From Achromobacter xylosoxidans A8 (GTDB taxonomy: Bacteria; Pseudomonadota; Gammaproteobacteria; Burkholderiales; Burkholderiaceae_B): a stretch of DNA of 64,000 nucleotides. Every line of letters starts with the position of its first letter. The first letter of the stretch is position 1. Position numbers and translations under genes: made by a program. The notes beneath the pieces are model-generated. The model was given only the letters and a program-made list of their open reading frames with translations, did not search any database and was not told the origin of the DNA. This document shows positions 52,750-62,265 of this stretch, one piece after another. The stretch lies in NCBI RefSeq assembly GCF_000165835.1, contig NC_014640.1, positions 248,001-312,000 on the forward strand, in the 5' to 3' direction.

Positions 52750-54429
52750 TTGGACAACTCGAACCGATACCGCGATGTCGTCATCCGCGCGCCCCGCGGC
52801 AAGCAACTGAACGCCAAGAGCTGGCTGACCGAAGCCCCCTTGCGCATGCTGATGAACAATCTGGACCCCGACGTGGCCGAGAACCCCAAGGAACTGGTGG
52901 TCTACGGCGGCATCGGCCGCGCCGCGCGCGACTGGGACTGCTACGACAAGATCGTCGAGTCGCTCAAGAACCTGAACGAGGACGAAACCCTGCTGGTGCA
53001 GTCGGGCAAGCCCGTCGGGGTCTTCAAGACCCACGCCAACGCGCCGCGCGTGCTGATCGCCAATTCCAATCTGGTGCCGCATTGGGCCACCTGGGAACAC
53101 TTCAACGAACTGGACGCCAAGGGCCTGGCCATGTACGGCCAGATGACCGCGGGCAGCTGGATCTACATCGGCAGCCAGGGCATCGTGCAGGGCACCTACG
53201 AGACCTTTGTCGAGGCGGGCCGCCAGCACTACGACGGCAACCTCAAAGGCCGTTGGGTGCTGACCGCGGGCCTGGGCGGCATGGGCGGCGCGCAGCCGCT
53301 GGCGGCCACGCTGGCCGGCGCCTGCTCGCTGAACATCGAATGCCAGCAGGCCAGCATCGACTTCCGCCTGCGCACCCGCTACGTGGACGAGCAGGCCCGC
53401 GACCTGGACGACGCGCTGGCGCGCATCGCCAAGTACACGCAGGAAGGCCGCGCCGTTTCCATCGCCCTGTGCGGCAACGCCGCCGAGGTGCTGCCCGAGC
53501 TGGTGCGCCGCGGCGTACGCCCCGATATGGTCACGGACCAGACCAGCGCGCACGATCCGCTGAACGGCTATCTGCCGGCGGGCTGGACCTGGCAGGATTA
53601 CCGCGCGCGGGCCAAGCGCGAACCGGCCGCCGTCATCAAGGCCGCCAAGCAATCGATGGCCGTGCACGTGCAGGCCATGCTGGCGTTCCAGCGCCTGGGC
53701 ATCCCCACCTTCGACTACGGCAACAACATCCGACAGATGGCCAAGGAAGAAGGCGTGGCGGACGCGTTCGATTTTCCCGGTTTCGTGCCGGCCTACATCC
53801 GGCCGCTGTTCTGCCGCGGCGTGGGCCCGTTCCGCTGGGCCGCGCTGTCGGGCGATCCGCAAGACATCTACAAGACCGACGCCAAGGTCAAGGAACTGAT
53901 CCCCGACGATGCGCATCTGCACCGCTGGCTGGACATGGCGCGCGAGCGCATCAGCTTCCAGGGCTTGCCGGCGCGCATCTGCTGGGTGGGCCTGGGCCAA
54001 CGCGCCAAGCTGGGCCTGGCGTTCAATGAAATGGTGCGCTCGGGCGAGCTGTCGGCGCCCATCGTCATCGGCCGCGATCACCTGGATTCCGGCTCCGTCG
54101 CCAGCCCCAACCGCGAAACCGAATCCATGCGCGACGGCTCGGACGCCGTGTCCGACTGGCCCCTGCTGAATGCGCTGCTGAACACCGCCAGCGGCGCCAC
54201 CTGGGTGTCGCTGCACCATGGCGGCGGCGTGGGCATGGGCTTCTCGCAGCATGCCGGCATGGTCATCGTGTGCGACGGCACGGACGAGGCCGCCGCGCGC
54301 ATTGGCCGCGTGCTGACCAACGATCCGGGAACGGGCGTCATGCGCCATGCCGATGCCGGCTACGAAGAGGCCATCGAGTGCGCCAAGGAGCAGGGCCTGA
54401 ACCTGCCCATGCTTGCGGGCAAGCGCTGA
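52750..54429 (+). CDS. hutU: Urocanate hydratase
   Basis: A 559-residue urocanase. It adds water to urocanate with tightly bound NAD, giving imidazolonepropionate. Seen: [20 protein letters not shown], the NAD loop [32 protein letters not shown], and [18 protein letters not shown] holding the conserved Cys. The start is TTG 52750: AAGGAG lies 6 bases upstream and the protein then matches the family in length. An in-frame ATG at 52699 has no ribosome site. First gene of the main hut operon. Confidence 0.96.
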   Translation: MDNSNRYRDVVIRAPRGKQLNAKSWLTEAPLRMLMNNLDPDVAENPKELVVYGGIGRAARDWDCYDKIVESLKNLNEDETLLVQSGKPVGVFKTHANAPRVLIANSNLVPHWATWEHFNELDAKGLAMYGQMTAGSWIYIGSQGIVQGTYETFVEAGRQHYDGNLKGRWVLTAGLGGMGGAQPLAATLAGACSLNIECQQASIDFRLRTRYVDEQARDLDDALARIAKYTQEGRAVSIALCGNAAEVLPELVRRGVRPDMVTDQTSAHDPLNGYLPAGWTWQDYRARAKREPAAVIKAAKQSMAVHVQAMLAFQRLGIPTFDYGNNIRQMAKEEGVADAFDFPGFVPAYIRPLFCRGVGPFRWAALSGDPQDIYKTDAKVKELIPDDAHLHRWLDMARERISFQGLPARICWVGLGQRAKLGLAFNEMVRSGELSAPIVIGRDHLDSGSVASPNRETESMRDGSDAVSDWPLLNALLNTASGATWVSLHHGGGVGMGFSQHAGMVIVCDGTDEAAARIGRVLTNDPGTGVMRHADAGYEEAIECAKEQGLNLPMLAGKR

Positions 54430-54501
54430 TACGAAGCCGCCCATACCAGCGGGTTGCTGTTGCGCCCGCGACCGTAGACTAGCCATGACCGAGACAACAC
54501 G

Positions 54502-55929
54502 ATGACTCAGGACAGCCAGGCAGCAAGAGGGCCGCTCATCGAGCGGCGCTCGATAGATTTCATTCCCGAAGACGAGCGCCACGGCAAGCTCTACAGCCAG
54601 TTCACGCTATGGATGGGCGCCAATCTGCAGATCACCGCCATCATCACCGGGGCGCTGGCCGTGGTGCTGGGGGGAGACGTGTTCTGGTCGTTGATCGGGT
54701 TGTTCGTCGGACAAATCTTCGGCGGCGCAGTCATGGCGCTGCATGCGGCCCAGGGGCCCAAGCTGGGGCTGCCGCAGATGATCTCCAGCCGCGTGCAGTT
54801 TGGCGTCTACGGCGCTGCCATACCCATCGCGCTGGTGTGCCTGATGTACCTGGGATTCACGGCCACGGGCACGGTGCTGTCGGGACAGGCCCTGGGCCAG
54901 TTGTTCGGCGTGAGCGATACCGTCGGCATCCTGATCTTCGCGGCGGTGATCGTGGCGGCGACGCTGTTCGGTTACCAGGTGATCCACATCATCGGGCGCA
55001 TCGCGACCGTGCTGGGCATCATCGCCTTCTTTTACCTTTTCAGCCGGGTGATCGCGCTGGGCGACGTGGGTCAGCTGCTGCAGATCCGCCATTTCACATG
55101 GAGCTCCTTCCTGCTGGCGGTGTCCCTGGCGGCCTCGTGGCAGATCGCCTACGGCCCCTATGTGGCGGATTACTCGCGCTATCTGCCGAGCCGGACCTCT
55201 TCCTTCAAGACCTTCCTGGCGGTGGGTCTGGGTTCCGTGCTGGGCGCGCAGATCGCCATGGTGCTGGGTGTGCTGGCCGCAGCCATGGCGGCCGGCCAGT
55301 TCGCCGGGCGCGAGGTTGCCTACATCGTGGGACTGGGCGGCACGGGAACCATGGCGGCGTTGCTGTATTTCACCATCGCCTTCGGCAAGGTCACGATTTC
55401 CACGTTGAACTCGTATGGCAGCTTCATGTGCATCGCGACCATCGCCAGCGGCTTTCGCGGACATGTGGATATTTCCCGCCGGCAGCGCGCGCTGCTGGTG
55501 CTGGTCATCGTCGCCGCGGCCACGGCCGTGGCGTTGATCGGGCAGCATTCCTTCCTGAACGCGTTCAAGTCCTTCATCCTCTTTCTGCTGGCGTTCTTCG
55601 TGCCATGGAGCGCGGTCAACCTGGTGGACTATTACTTCGTCAGCCGCGGGCAATACGACGTAGCGGCGCTGTCGGATCCGAACGGCCGCTATGGCCGTTG
55701 GAACTGGCCGGGCATCCTGGTCTATGTGTTCGGGGTGCTGGTGCAGATGCCCTTCATTTCCACCAAGCTCTACACTGGTCCGATGGTCGAGCGCCTGGGC
55801 GGGGTGGATATCTCGTGGATCATCGGACTGGTCGTGCCCAGCATCCTGTATTACCTGTTCGCGCGCCGGGAAGCCCCGCCACAACATCGCGGCGCCGCCC
55901 GCGCGCCGATATCGACCCCCACGCCATGA
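54502..55929 (+). CDS. NCS1-type cytosine/purine permease-like transporter in hut operon
   Basis: A 475-residue membrane protein with about 12 helices, of the nucleobase:cation symporter-1 family: IDFIPEDERHGKLYSQFTLW, MGANLQITA, QASWQIAYGPYVADYSRYL-like SWQIAYGPYVADYSRYLP. Members carry cytosine, purines, hydantoin or thiamine. Its place between hutU and hutH suggests it imports histidine, urocanate or a related imidazole; that is inference. It starts 72 bases after hutU and ends 27 bases before hutH. Confidence 0.87.
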   Translation: MTQDSQAARGPLIERRSIDFIPEDERHGKLYSQFTLWMGANLQITAIITGALAVVLGGDVFWSLIGLFVGQIFGGAVMALHAAQGPKLGLPQMISSRVQFGVYGAAIPIALVCLMYLGFTATGTVLSGQALGQLFGVSDTVGILIFAAVIVAATLFGYQVIHIIGRIATVLGIIAFFYLFSRVIALGDVGQLLQIRHFTWSSFLLAVSLAASWQIAYGPYVADYSRYLPSRTSSFKTFLAVGLGSVLGAQIAMVLGVLAAAMAAGQFAGREVAYIVGLGGTGTMAALLYFTIAFGKVTISTLNSYGSFMCIATIASGFRGHVDISRRQRALLVLVIVAAATAVALIGQHSFLNAFKSFILFLLAFFVPWSAVNLVDYYFVSRGQYDVAALSDPNGRYGRWNWPGILVYVFGVLVQMPFISTKLYTGPMVERLGGVDISWIIGLVVPSILYYLFARREAPPQHRGAARAPISTPTP

Positions 55930-55956
55930 CGCCGGAACGTGCCTAGGAGACCCACA

Positions 55957-57486
55957 ATGGAATTGCATCTGAAACCCGGCCACATGACGCTGGCCGACTT
56001 GCGGCGCGTCTATCAACAGCCGGCGCGCGTGACGCTGGACCCGGCAGCGGCCGGGCCTATCGAGGCCAGCGTGGCCTGCGTCGAGCGCATCATCGCCGAA
56101 GGCCGCACGGCCTACGGCATCAACACCGGCTTCGGCCTGCTGGCCACCACCCGGATCGCCCGCGAGGACCTGGAGTCCTTGCAGAGTTCGTTGGTGCTGT
56201 CGCACGCGGCCGGGGTCGGCGAGGCGCTGGACGACGCGATGGTGCGGCTGATCATGGTGCTGAAGATCAACAGCCTGGCGCGAGGCTATTCGGGCATCCG
56301 CCGCAAGGTTATCGACGCGCTGATCGCGCTGGTCAATGCCGAGGTCTATCCGCATATTCCGTTGAAGGGATCGGTGGGCGCGTCGGGTGACCTCGCGCCG
56401 CTGGCCCATATGTCGCTGCTGTTGCTGGGCGAGAGCAAGGCGCGCCATCGCGGCGCCTGGCTGCCCGCGCGCGAAGCACTGGCCCAGGCGGGGCTGGAGC
56501 CCCTGACGCTGGCGGCCAAGGAAGGCCTGGCGCTGCTCAACGGCACCCAGGTTTCGACGGCCTATGCGCTGCGCGGCCTGTTCGAGGCCGAGGACCTGTT
56601 GGCGGCTGCGCTGGTTTGCGGCAGCCTCAGCGTGGAGGCCATGCTGGCCTCGCGCGCGCCGTTCGACGCCCGCATCCACGCCGCGCGTGGTCAGCCAGGT
56701 CAGATCGACGTGGCCGCCGTGTACCGCGACCTGTTGACCGAGGACAGCGAGGTCGGCCATTCGCACGTGAACTGCGACAAGGTGCAGGATCCCTATTCGC
56801 TGCGTTGCCAGCCGCAGGTGATGGGCGCCTGCCTGACGCAGATACGCCATGTGGCGCAGGTGCTGGAGATCGAGTCCAATGCGGTCTCCGACAATCCGCT
56901 GGTGTTCGCGGAACAGGGAGACGTGGTTTCGGGGGGCAACTTCCATGCCGAACCGGTGGCGCTGGTGGCCGATAATCTGGCGCTGGCGCTGGCCGAGATC
57001 GGCGCGCTGTCGGAACGCCGCATCTCGCTGATGATGGACAAGCACATGTCGCAACTGCCGCCGTTCCTGGTGAGCAACGGCGGCGTCAACTCGGGCTTCA
57101 TGATCGCCCAGGTGACTGCGGCGGCGCTGGCCAGCGACAACAAGGCGCTGGCGCACCCGGCCAGCGTGGACAGCCTGCCCACCTCGGCCAACCAGGAAGA
57201 CCATGTGTCCATGGCGCCCAATGCCGGCAAGCGGCTCTGGCCCATGGCCGAGAACGTGCGCGACATCCTGGCGATCGAGTGGCTCGGCGCCTGCCAGGGC
57301 CTGGATTTCCGCCAGGGCCTGAAGACCGCGCCCAAGCTGGAGCGCGCCCGCAGCCTGTTGCGCGAGAAAGTGGCGCACTACGAGCGGGACCGGTTCTTCG
57401 CGCCCGACATCGAGGCGGCCAGCCAGCTTATCGCGGCGCGCGGGCTGACGGAGCTGGTGCCGGCGGGCCTGCTGCCCAGTCTTTGA
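55957..57486 (+). CDS. hutH: Histidine ammonia-lyase
   Basis: A 509-residue HAL. It converts L-histidine to urocanate and ammonia. The MIO cofactor triad Ala-Ser-Gly is seen in [17 protein letters not shown], and GINTGFGLL and [18 protein letters not shown] complete the family pattern. ATG 55957 has AGGAGA seven bases upstream, so the in-frame GTG at 55939 is not the start. In the same operon as hutU and hutI. Confidence 0.97.
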   Translation: MELHLKPGHMTLADLRRVYQQPARVTLDPAAAGPIEASVACVERIIAEGRTAYGINTGFGLLATTRIAREDLESLQSSLVLSHAAGVGEALDDAMVRLIMVLKINSLARGYSGIRRKVIDALIALVNAEVYPHIPLKGSVGASGDLAPLAHMSLLLLGESKARHRGAWLPAREALAQAGLEPLTLAAKEGLALLNGTQVSTAYALRGLFEAEDLLAAALVCGSLSVEAMLASRAPFDARIHAARGQPGQIDVAAVYRDLLTEDSEVGHSHVNCDKVQDPYSLRCQPQVMGACLTQIRHVAQVLEIESNAVSDNPLVFAEQGDVVSGGNFHAEPVALVADNLALALAEIGALSERRISLMMDKHMSQLPPFLVSNGGVNSGFMIAQVTAAALASDNKALAHPASVDSLPTSANQEDHVSMAPNAGKRLWPMAENVRDILAIEWLGACQGLDFRQGLKTAPKLERARSLLREKVAHYERDRFFAPDIEAASQLIAARGLTELVPAGLLPSL

Positions 57487-57512
57487 AGCCGGCGCGCAAC
57501 AGGAGCAAATGC

Positions 57513-58730
57513 ATGAGACAGGTCTGGCGCAATTGCCACGCGGCCACCATGGCCCAGGGCCAGTATTCCGTGATCGAACGGGCCGCGGTGGTGACGCGGG
57601 ATGATCGCATTGAGTGGATCGGCCCCGAGGCGCAATTGCCGCCGGCCGACGCCGCGCGCGAGCACGACCTGGGCGGCGCCTGGCTGACGCCCGGCCTGAT
57701 CGACTGCCACACCCATCTGGTGTTCGGCGGCAACCGCAGTCAGGAGTTCGAGCAGCGCCTGCAAGGCGTGGACTACTCGACCATTGCCGCGCAAGGCGGC
57801 GGCATCGCCAGCACCGTGCGCGCCACCCGCGCCGCCAGCGAAGACGAGCTCTACGCCAGCGCGCGCCAGCGGGCCTTGCACCTGATGCGCGACGGCGTGA
57901 CCACGCTGGAGGTGAAGTCCGGTTATGGCCTGGATCTGCCTAACGAGCGCAAGATGCTCAGGGTGGCGCGGCGCCTGGGCCAGACGCTGCCGCTGACCGT
58001 CAGCGCGACCTGTCTGGCCGCGCACGCGCTGCCGCCGGAATACGCGGGGCGCGCCGACGACTACATCGACGAAGTCGCGCGCCGCATGCTGCCGGTATTG
58101 GCGGCCGAGGGCCTGATCGATGCGGTGGATGCGTTCTGCGAGCATCTGGCATTCACGCCGGGCCAGGTCGAGCGGGTGTTCCAGGCCGCGCGCGAACTGG
58201 GCCTGCCGGTGAAGCTGCACGCCGAACAGTTGTCGCCGCTGCACGGCGCGACCCTGGCCGCACGTTATGGCGCCTGGTCGGCAGACCACCTGGAACACTT
58301 GACCGAAAGCGATGTGCTGGCAATGGCGGGGGGCGGCACGGTGGCGGTGCTGCTGCCCGGCGCGTTCTACGCCCTGCGCGAGACCAAGCTTCCTCCCATC
58401 GACCTGTTGCGCCGCCATGGTGTGCCCATCGCCATCTCCAGCGACCTGAATCCCGGCACGTCGCCCGTGCTGTCGCTGCGGCTCATGTTGAGCATGGCCT
58501 GCACGCTGTTCCGGCTAACGCCTGAAGAAGCGCTGGCCGGGGTGACCGCGCATGCGGCGAAAGCGCTGGGGCTGCAGGCCACGCACGGCACGCTGGAAGC
58601 AGGCAAGTACGCGGACTTCGTGGCCTGGCAGGTGCAGCATCCATCCGAATTGGCCTACTGGATAGGCGGCGACCTGCCCAAGCGCGTGGTGCGCCACGGC
58701 GCGCCGGTCGACGCCGCAACGCTGGTCTGA
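57513..58730 (+). CDS. hutI: Imidazolonepropionase
   Basis: A 405-residue amidohydrolase. It opens the imidazolone ring to N-formimino-L-glutamate. Metal and substrate motifs: [17 protein letters not shown] (His-x-His), [26 protein letters not shown] and [14 protein letters not shown] 57513 has AGGAG seven bases upstream and follows the hutH stop by 26 bases. The product still needs HutF/HutG or HutE, none of which is encoded here. Confidence 0.96.
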   Translation: MRQVWRNCHAATMAQGQYSVIERAAVVTRDDRIEWIGPEAQLPPADAAREHDLGGAWLTPGLIDCHTHLVFGGNRSQEFEQRLQGVDYSTIAAQGGGIASTVRATRAASEDELYASARQRALHLMRDGVTTLEVKSGYGLDLPNERKMLRVARRLGQTLPLTVSATCLAAHALPPEYAGRADDYIDEVARRMLPVLAAEGLIDAVDAFCEHLAFTPGQVERVFQAARELGLPVKLHAEQLSPLHGATLAARYGAWSADHLEHLTESDVLAMAGGGTVAVLLPGAFYALRETKLPPIDLLRRHGVPIAISSDLNPGTSPVLSLRLMLSMACTLFRLTPEEALAGVTAHAAKALGLQATHGTLEAGKYADFVAWQVQHPSELAYWIGGDLPKRVVRHGAPVDAATLV

Positions 58731-58864
58731 GACAGGCAGATCCGGACAGGATCGCGCCCGCAACGGACGGCTTGAGCCGGTCCGCGTTCGCAACCACGAC
58801 AGGCGGTCTACCATGCGTGCATGCCGCGCCCATCCCGGGACGCGCGATCGGATTGGGTGTGGGT

Positions 58865-59629
58865 ATGCGGATATGCATGATGGAAGGACCGGCTGATCTG
58901 GAGCCCACAGGTGCGACGTGGGAAGGCATGGCCGAACGCATAGGCGAGCTGGCTCCGGACTTGTTGGTCACCAATGAAATGCCCTTTGGTCCCTGGCTGG
59001 CGGCGGACCCGGCGTACGACGCCGCGCGCGCGGCGGATTCGGTGCGCATCCATGAGGCCGGCCTGGACGCCCTGGCCGCGCTGGGGGTGCCGGCTATCGT
59101 GTCGTCGCGGCCGGTGCACGCGGGCGCAAAGCTTGCGAACGAGGCGTTTGCCCTGCAGGACGGCCGCTACACGCGCTTGCATCACAAGCAATACTTCCCG
59201 GAGGAACCAGGCTACTTCGAGGCGACCTGGTTCCATTCCGCCATGGACGGTTTCGAGGTGTTCGAGGTGGGCGGCATACGCCTGGGGGTGCAGCTGTGCA
59301 CCGAACTGATGTTTAACGAGCGCGCGCGCGCCTATGGGCGTGCGGGCGCGGAGTTGATCGTGGCGCCGCGCGCCAGCAGCGCGTCGACGCGCCGGTGGCT
59401 GACGGCAGGCGCCATGGCGGCGCTCGTGTCGGGCTGCTATGTGGTCAGTTCGAACCGCGCGGGGCGCACGGCGTCGGGACAGGTATTCGGGGGGACGGCG
59501 TTCGCCTTCCAGCCCGATGGCGAACCCCTGGCGCAATCCAGCGATACCGAATCCATCGTGGCGATCGAGGTGGATCCGGCCCGTTCGCGCGCGCAGCAGT
59601 CGCTATACCCGTGCTACGTCCGCGAGTAG
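58865..59629 (+). CDS. Nitrilase-superfamily carbon-nitrogen hydrolase at end of hut operon
   Basis: A 254-residue C-N hydrolase with the Glu38 (VTNEMPFGP), Lys108 (LHHKQYFPEE) and Cys145 (VQLCTELMF) triad. It lies 134 bases after hutI on the same strand. Classic hut operons place hutG, hutF or hutE here, so this enzyme may hydrolyse formiminoglutamate, formylglutamate or the amide formed later; this is inference from position. A loose stem-loop around 58764-58785 lies in the gap. The start ATG 58865 lacks a good ribosome site, so the N-terminus is uncertain. Confidence 0.8.
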   Translation: MRICMMEGPADLEPTGATWEGMAERIGELAPDLLVTNEMPFGPWLAADPAYDAARAADSVRIHEAGLDALAALGVPAIVSSRPVHAGAKLANEAFALQDGRYTRLHHKQYFPEEPGYFEATWFHSAMDGFEVFEVGGIRLGVQLCTELMFNERARAYGRAGAELIVAPRASSASTRRWLTAGAMAALVSGCYVVSSNRAGRTASGQVFGGTAFAFQPDGEPLAQSSDTESIVAIEVDPARSRAQQSLYPCYVRE

Positions 59630-59636
59630 CGCGGCG

Positions 59637-61046
59637 CTAGCGCGTCGAGCCGGCCTGCGCCGGCTCGGTCGCGTCAAAGCGCAGCCGCGAAAAGCTGGCG
59701 ACGCAGGCCAGTGCGGCGCAGCCGCAACCCAGCCACAGCGCGGCGATGGCGCCGTGGGTGCTGGAAACATTGAAACAGGCGGCTACCAGGGCCGCGCCCG
59801 AGGACTGTCCCAAGAGTCGCACCGTTCCTATCATGCCGCTGGCGCCGCCGGCTCGCGAGGCCGGCGCTGACATCATGATGGCGCGCAGGTTGGGCGATTG
59901 GAAGAAGCCGAATCCGGCACCGCAGATGGCCATGCGCCAGCAGATGTCCCAGACCGAGGGCGCGGTGGGCATCAGCGCCAGCAGGGCGAGGCCCAGCGCC
60001 AGCAGCGCCAGGCCCACGCCACCCAGGGTGCCGGCCGCATAGCGGTCGGACAGCCGCCCGGCGATGGGCGCCATGATCGCCACCACCACCGCCCAGGGCG
60101 TGATGAGAAAGCCGGTCTGCACCTGGCTGTAGCCCAGCATGGTCTGAAGCATGAACGGCAGCGACACGAAAGCCAGCGCCTGGGCTGCGAAGGCGCAGAC
60201 AGCGGTAGCGGCGGACAAGGCGAACAAGGGCCGGCGCAGCAGGTCCACCGCCAGGATGGGCGCGGGATGGCCCGCCTGCCGGCGCATCAGCAGCCACAGG
60301 CTGGCCGCGGCGACGCCCCATTCCAGCGCTACGCGCGGCAGGGGGGCGGCGTGCGCCAGTTCGTTCGCGCCCAGTACGAACAAGCCCAGCGTCAGGGCGC
60401 ATAGCGCCGCTGCCAGCCCGTCGAAGCGATGCGGCGCGCGCACGGTTTCGGGCAGCTTGCGCAGGCCCAGCGCGAACGCCAGCAGGCCGATGGGCACGTT
60501 GATCAGGAACAGCCAGTGCCAGGATCCCAGCAGCAGGATGGTCGAGGCCACGGTGGGCCCTGCCGCGAAGGCGATGCCCACCACCATGGCGTTCAGGCCC
60601 AGGCCGCGGCCCAGCAGGCGCGAGGGGTAGATGAAGCGCAGCAGGGCGCCGTTGACGCTCATGACGCCGGCCGCGCCCAGGCCCTGTAGCACGCGCGCCG
60701 TCACCAGCGTGGGCAAGGACGGCGCCAGGCCGCTGGCCAGCGAAGACAGGATGAAGATGGCCAGCCCCACGATGTAGACCCGCCGGTGGCCCAGGATCTC
60801 GCCCAGCGCGGCGGCCGGCAGCAGGCCCGCCACCATGGCCAGCTGATAGCCGCTGACGATCCAGATGGAGCCCGCGTCGCTGGCCTGCAGATCGCGCGCA
60901 ATCGTGGGCAGCGCCGTGTTGGCGATGGCGGTGTCCAGGCTGGCCATGCATAGCGCCAGCATGACGGCGAGGAGCGCGCCCGGGCGTTCGGAAGCCGGCA
61001 GGCCGACGCCGGCCGGGTAGACGGTATGGCGGGAAAACGAGAGCAT
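59637..61046 (-). CDS. MFS transporter, DHA2 (EmrB/QacA) type
   Basis: A 469-residue membrane protein with about 14 helices. DHA2 signatures: LDTAIANTALPTIARDLQAS in helix 1, WIVSGYQLAMVAGLLPAAAL, and GLGAAGVMSVNGALL in helix 5 (motif C-like). The family exports drugs or organic acids by proton antiport. ATG 61046 starts a short basic head. It is divergent from a Bug-type receptor gene at 61231 and convergent with the hut operon. The substrate is unknown. Confidence 0.87.
   Translation of the reverse strand: MLSFSRHTVYPAGVGLPASERPGALLAVMLALCMASLDTAIANTALPTIARDLQASDAGSIWIVSGYQLAMVAGLLPAAALGEILGHRRVYIVGLAIFILSSLASGLAPSLPTLVTARVLQGLGAAGVMSVNGALLRFIYPSRLLGRGLGLNAMVVGIAFAAGPTVASTILLLGSWHWLFLINVPIGLLAFALGLRKLPETVRAPHRFDGLAAALCALTLGLFVLGANELAHAAPLPRVALEWGVAAASLWLLMRRQAGHPAPILAVDLLRRPLFALSAATAVCAFAAQALAFVSLPFMLQTMLGYSQVQTGFLITPWAVVVAIMAPIAGRLSDRYAAGTLGGVGLALLALGLALLALMPTAPSVWDICWRMAICGAGFGFFQSPNLRAIMMSAPASRAGGASGMIGTVRLLGQSSGAALVAACFNVSSTHGAIAALWLGCGCAALACVASFSRLRFDATEPAQAGSTR
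59647..59666. terminator. Hairpin at the convergent end of hut and MFS genes
   Basis: GAGCCGGC and GCCGGCTC form an exact 8-base stem with a CTGC loop, inside the last codons of the MFS gene and 18 bases past the hydrolase stop. It has no T-run. It may terminate the hut transcript. Confidence 0.4.
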
Positions 61047-61230
61047 GTGCGGGACCACTGGGGCTAGGCGTCCGGGCAGAGGGCCGGCGCGCCGCGAGCA
61101 CTGATTCTAGAACGTGTTAAGAAACACGGCTGGCGGGCCTTCGAAGCGACCGGCTTTTCTTGCAGGACATTTGTCCTTATCCTGCCGCCTTGCGCGGAAC
61201 CGGTCCGCATCCGCGAGGAGTCATCGAAAC

Positions 61231-62265
61231 ATGCAATTCGCCGTATCCCGGCGCCGCCGCAGGCTCTTGTCGGCGTTCGCGCTGGGCGTCCTGGGCGCCG
61301 CGGCGGCAGGACGTCTGCACGCCGTGCCCATGACGCGCATCCTGGTTGGCTTCCCGCCGGGGGGCGGGGTGGATGTGATCGCCCGTCTGCTGGCGCGGCA
61401 GCTGGAGGCCGGCCTGGGCGAAGTGGTGCTGGTCGAGAACCGGCCCGGCGCGGGCGGCATGCTGGCGGCGCAGGAGCTGTTGGCCGCGCGGCCGGATGGA
61501 CACACCCTGCTGTTCACCAATGACCACGCGCTGGCCATCGTGCCGCATATTGCGAAGCAGGCCGGTTATGCCTCGCCGGGCGATTTCGCCGCCGTGGCGC
61601 AGATGACGGACCAGGCCGCCATGGCGCTGGCGGTCAGGGCGGATTCGCCTCTGCGCAGCCTGAACGACCTGCGCGCGCACCAGGATGCGCTGTTCGTGGG
61701 GGTGCCGGCGCCCGGCAGTGTGCCGGAGCTTGCCCTGGAATTGCTGGATGCTCATCTGGGCGTGGTGGCGACTGCGATCCCATACGGGGGCGGTGCGCCG
61801 CTGGTGACTGATCTGCAGGGAGGTTATCTGGCGCTGGGCCTGACCTCCCTGGCCGAATTGCTGGACCCTGTGCGTGCAGGGCGGCTGCGTCTCCTGGCGA
61901 TCTCGGGTTCCGCCCGGCATCCGGATGTGGCTGACGTTGCCACCTTCGCCGAACAAGGCGTGGCCGGGCTGGAGCGCGGCGGCGTGGCCGGCCTGTTCGC
62001 GCCGCGCGGCGTGGCGCCGGCCCGCATCGAGCAATTGCAGCAGCAGGTGGCGCAGGCGCTCGAATCCGAAGAGGTTGTCGCGCAACTGCGCTTGCAGGGC
62101 TCGCGGGTGAGGTTTGGCGATGCGGCCACCCTGGCGCGCAACATGGACGCCGTCCATCAGGCTTGGGCGGAACGCGCCCAGGCCTGGCGGGCGCGGCCGG
62201 CTACAGGGACTCCGGGTCGCGTCGCAGCGAAAAGCCCTGCGCCTCGTTCATCGCCAGATAGCTGA
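61231..62265 (+). CDS. Bug-family tripartite tricarboxylate transporter receptor protein
   Basis: A 344-residue periplasmic binding protein. An Arg-rich twin-arginine-like head (SRRRRRLLSAFALG) precedes the hydrophobic signal core. The body shows ILVGFPPGGGVDVIARLLA, VVLVENRPGAGGMLAAQELL and VATAIPYGGGAPLVTDLQGG. As with the other Bug protein here, no TctA/TctB genes are near. ATG 61231 follows GAGGAG. The last 65 bases overlap the convergent MFS gene, and its C-terminal tail (about residue 325 on) is low-complexity. Confidence 0.85.
   Translation: MQFAVSRRRRRLLSAFALGVLGAAAAGRLHAVPMTRILVGFPPGGGVDVIARLLARQLEAGLGEVVLVENRPGAGGMLAAQELLAARPDGHTLLFTNDHALAIVPHIAKQAGYASPGDFAAVAQMTDQAAMALAVRADSPLRSLNDLRAHQDALFVGVPAPGSVPELALELLDAHLGVVATAIPYGGGAPLVTDLQGGYLALGLTSLAELLDPVRAGRLRLLAISGSARHPDVADVATFAEQGVAGLERGGVAGLFAPRGVAPARIEQLQQQVAQALESEEVVAQLRLQGSRVRFGDAATLARNMDAVHQAWAERAQAWRARPATGTPGRVAAKSPAPRSSPDS

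Noticed and set aside
54607..57378. 923-codon minus-strand frame opposite the hut permease and hutH
   Set aside because: His/Gln/Arg-rich shadow of genes with intact catalytic motifs.
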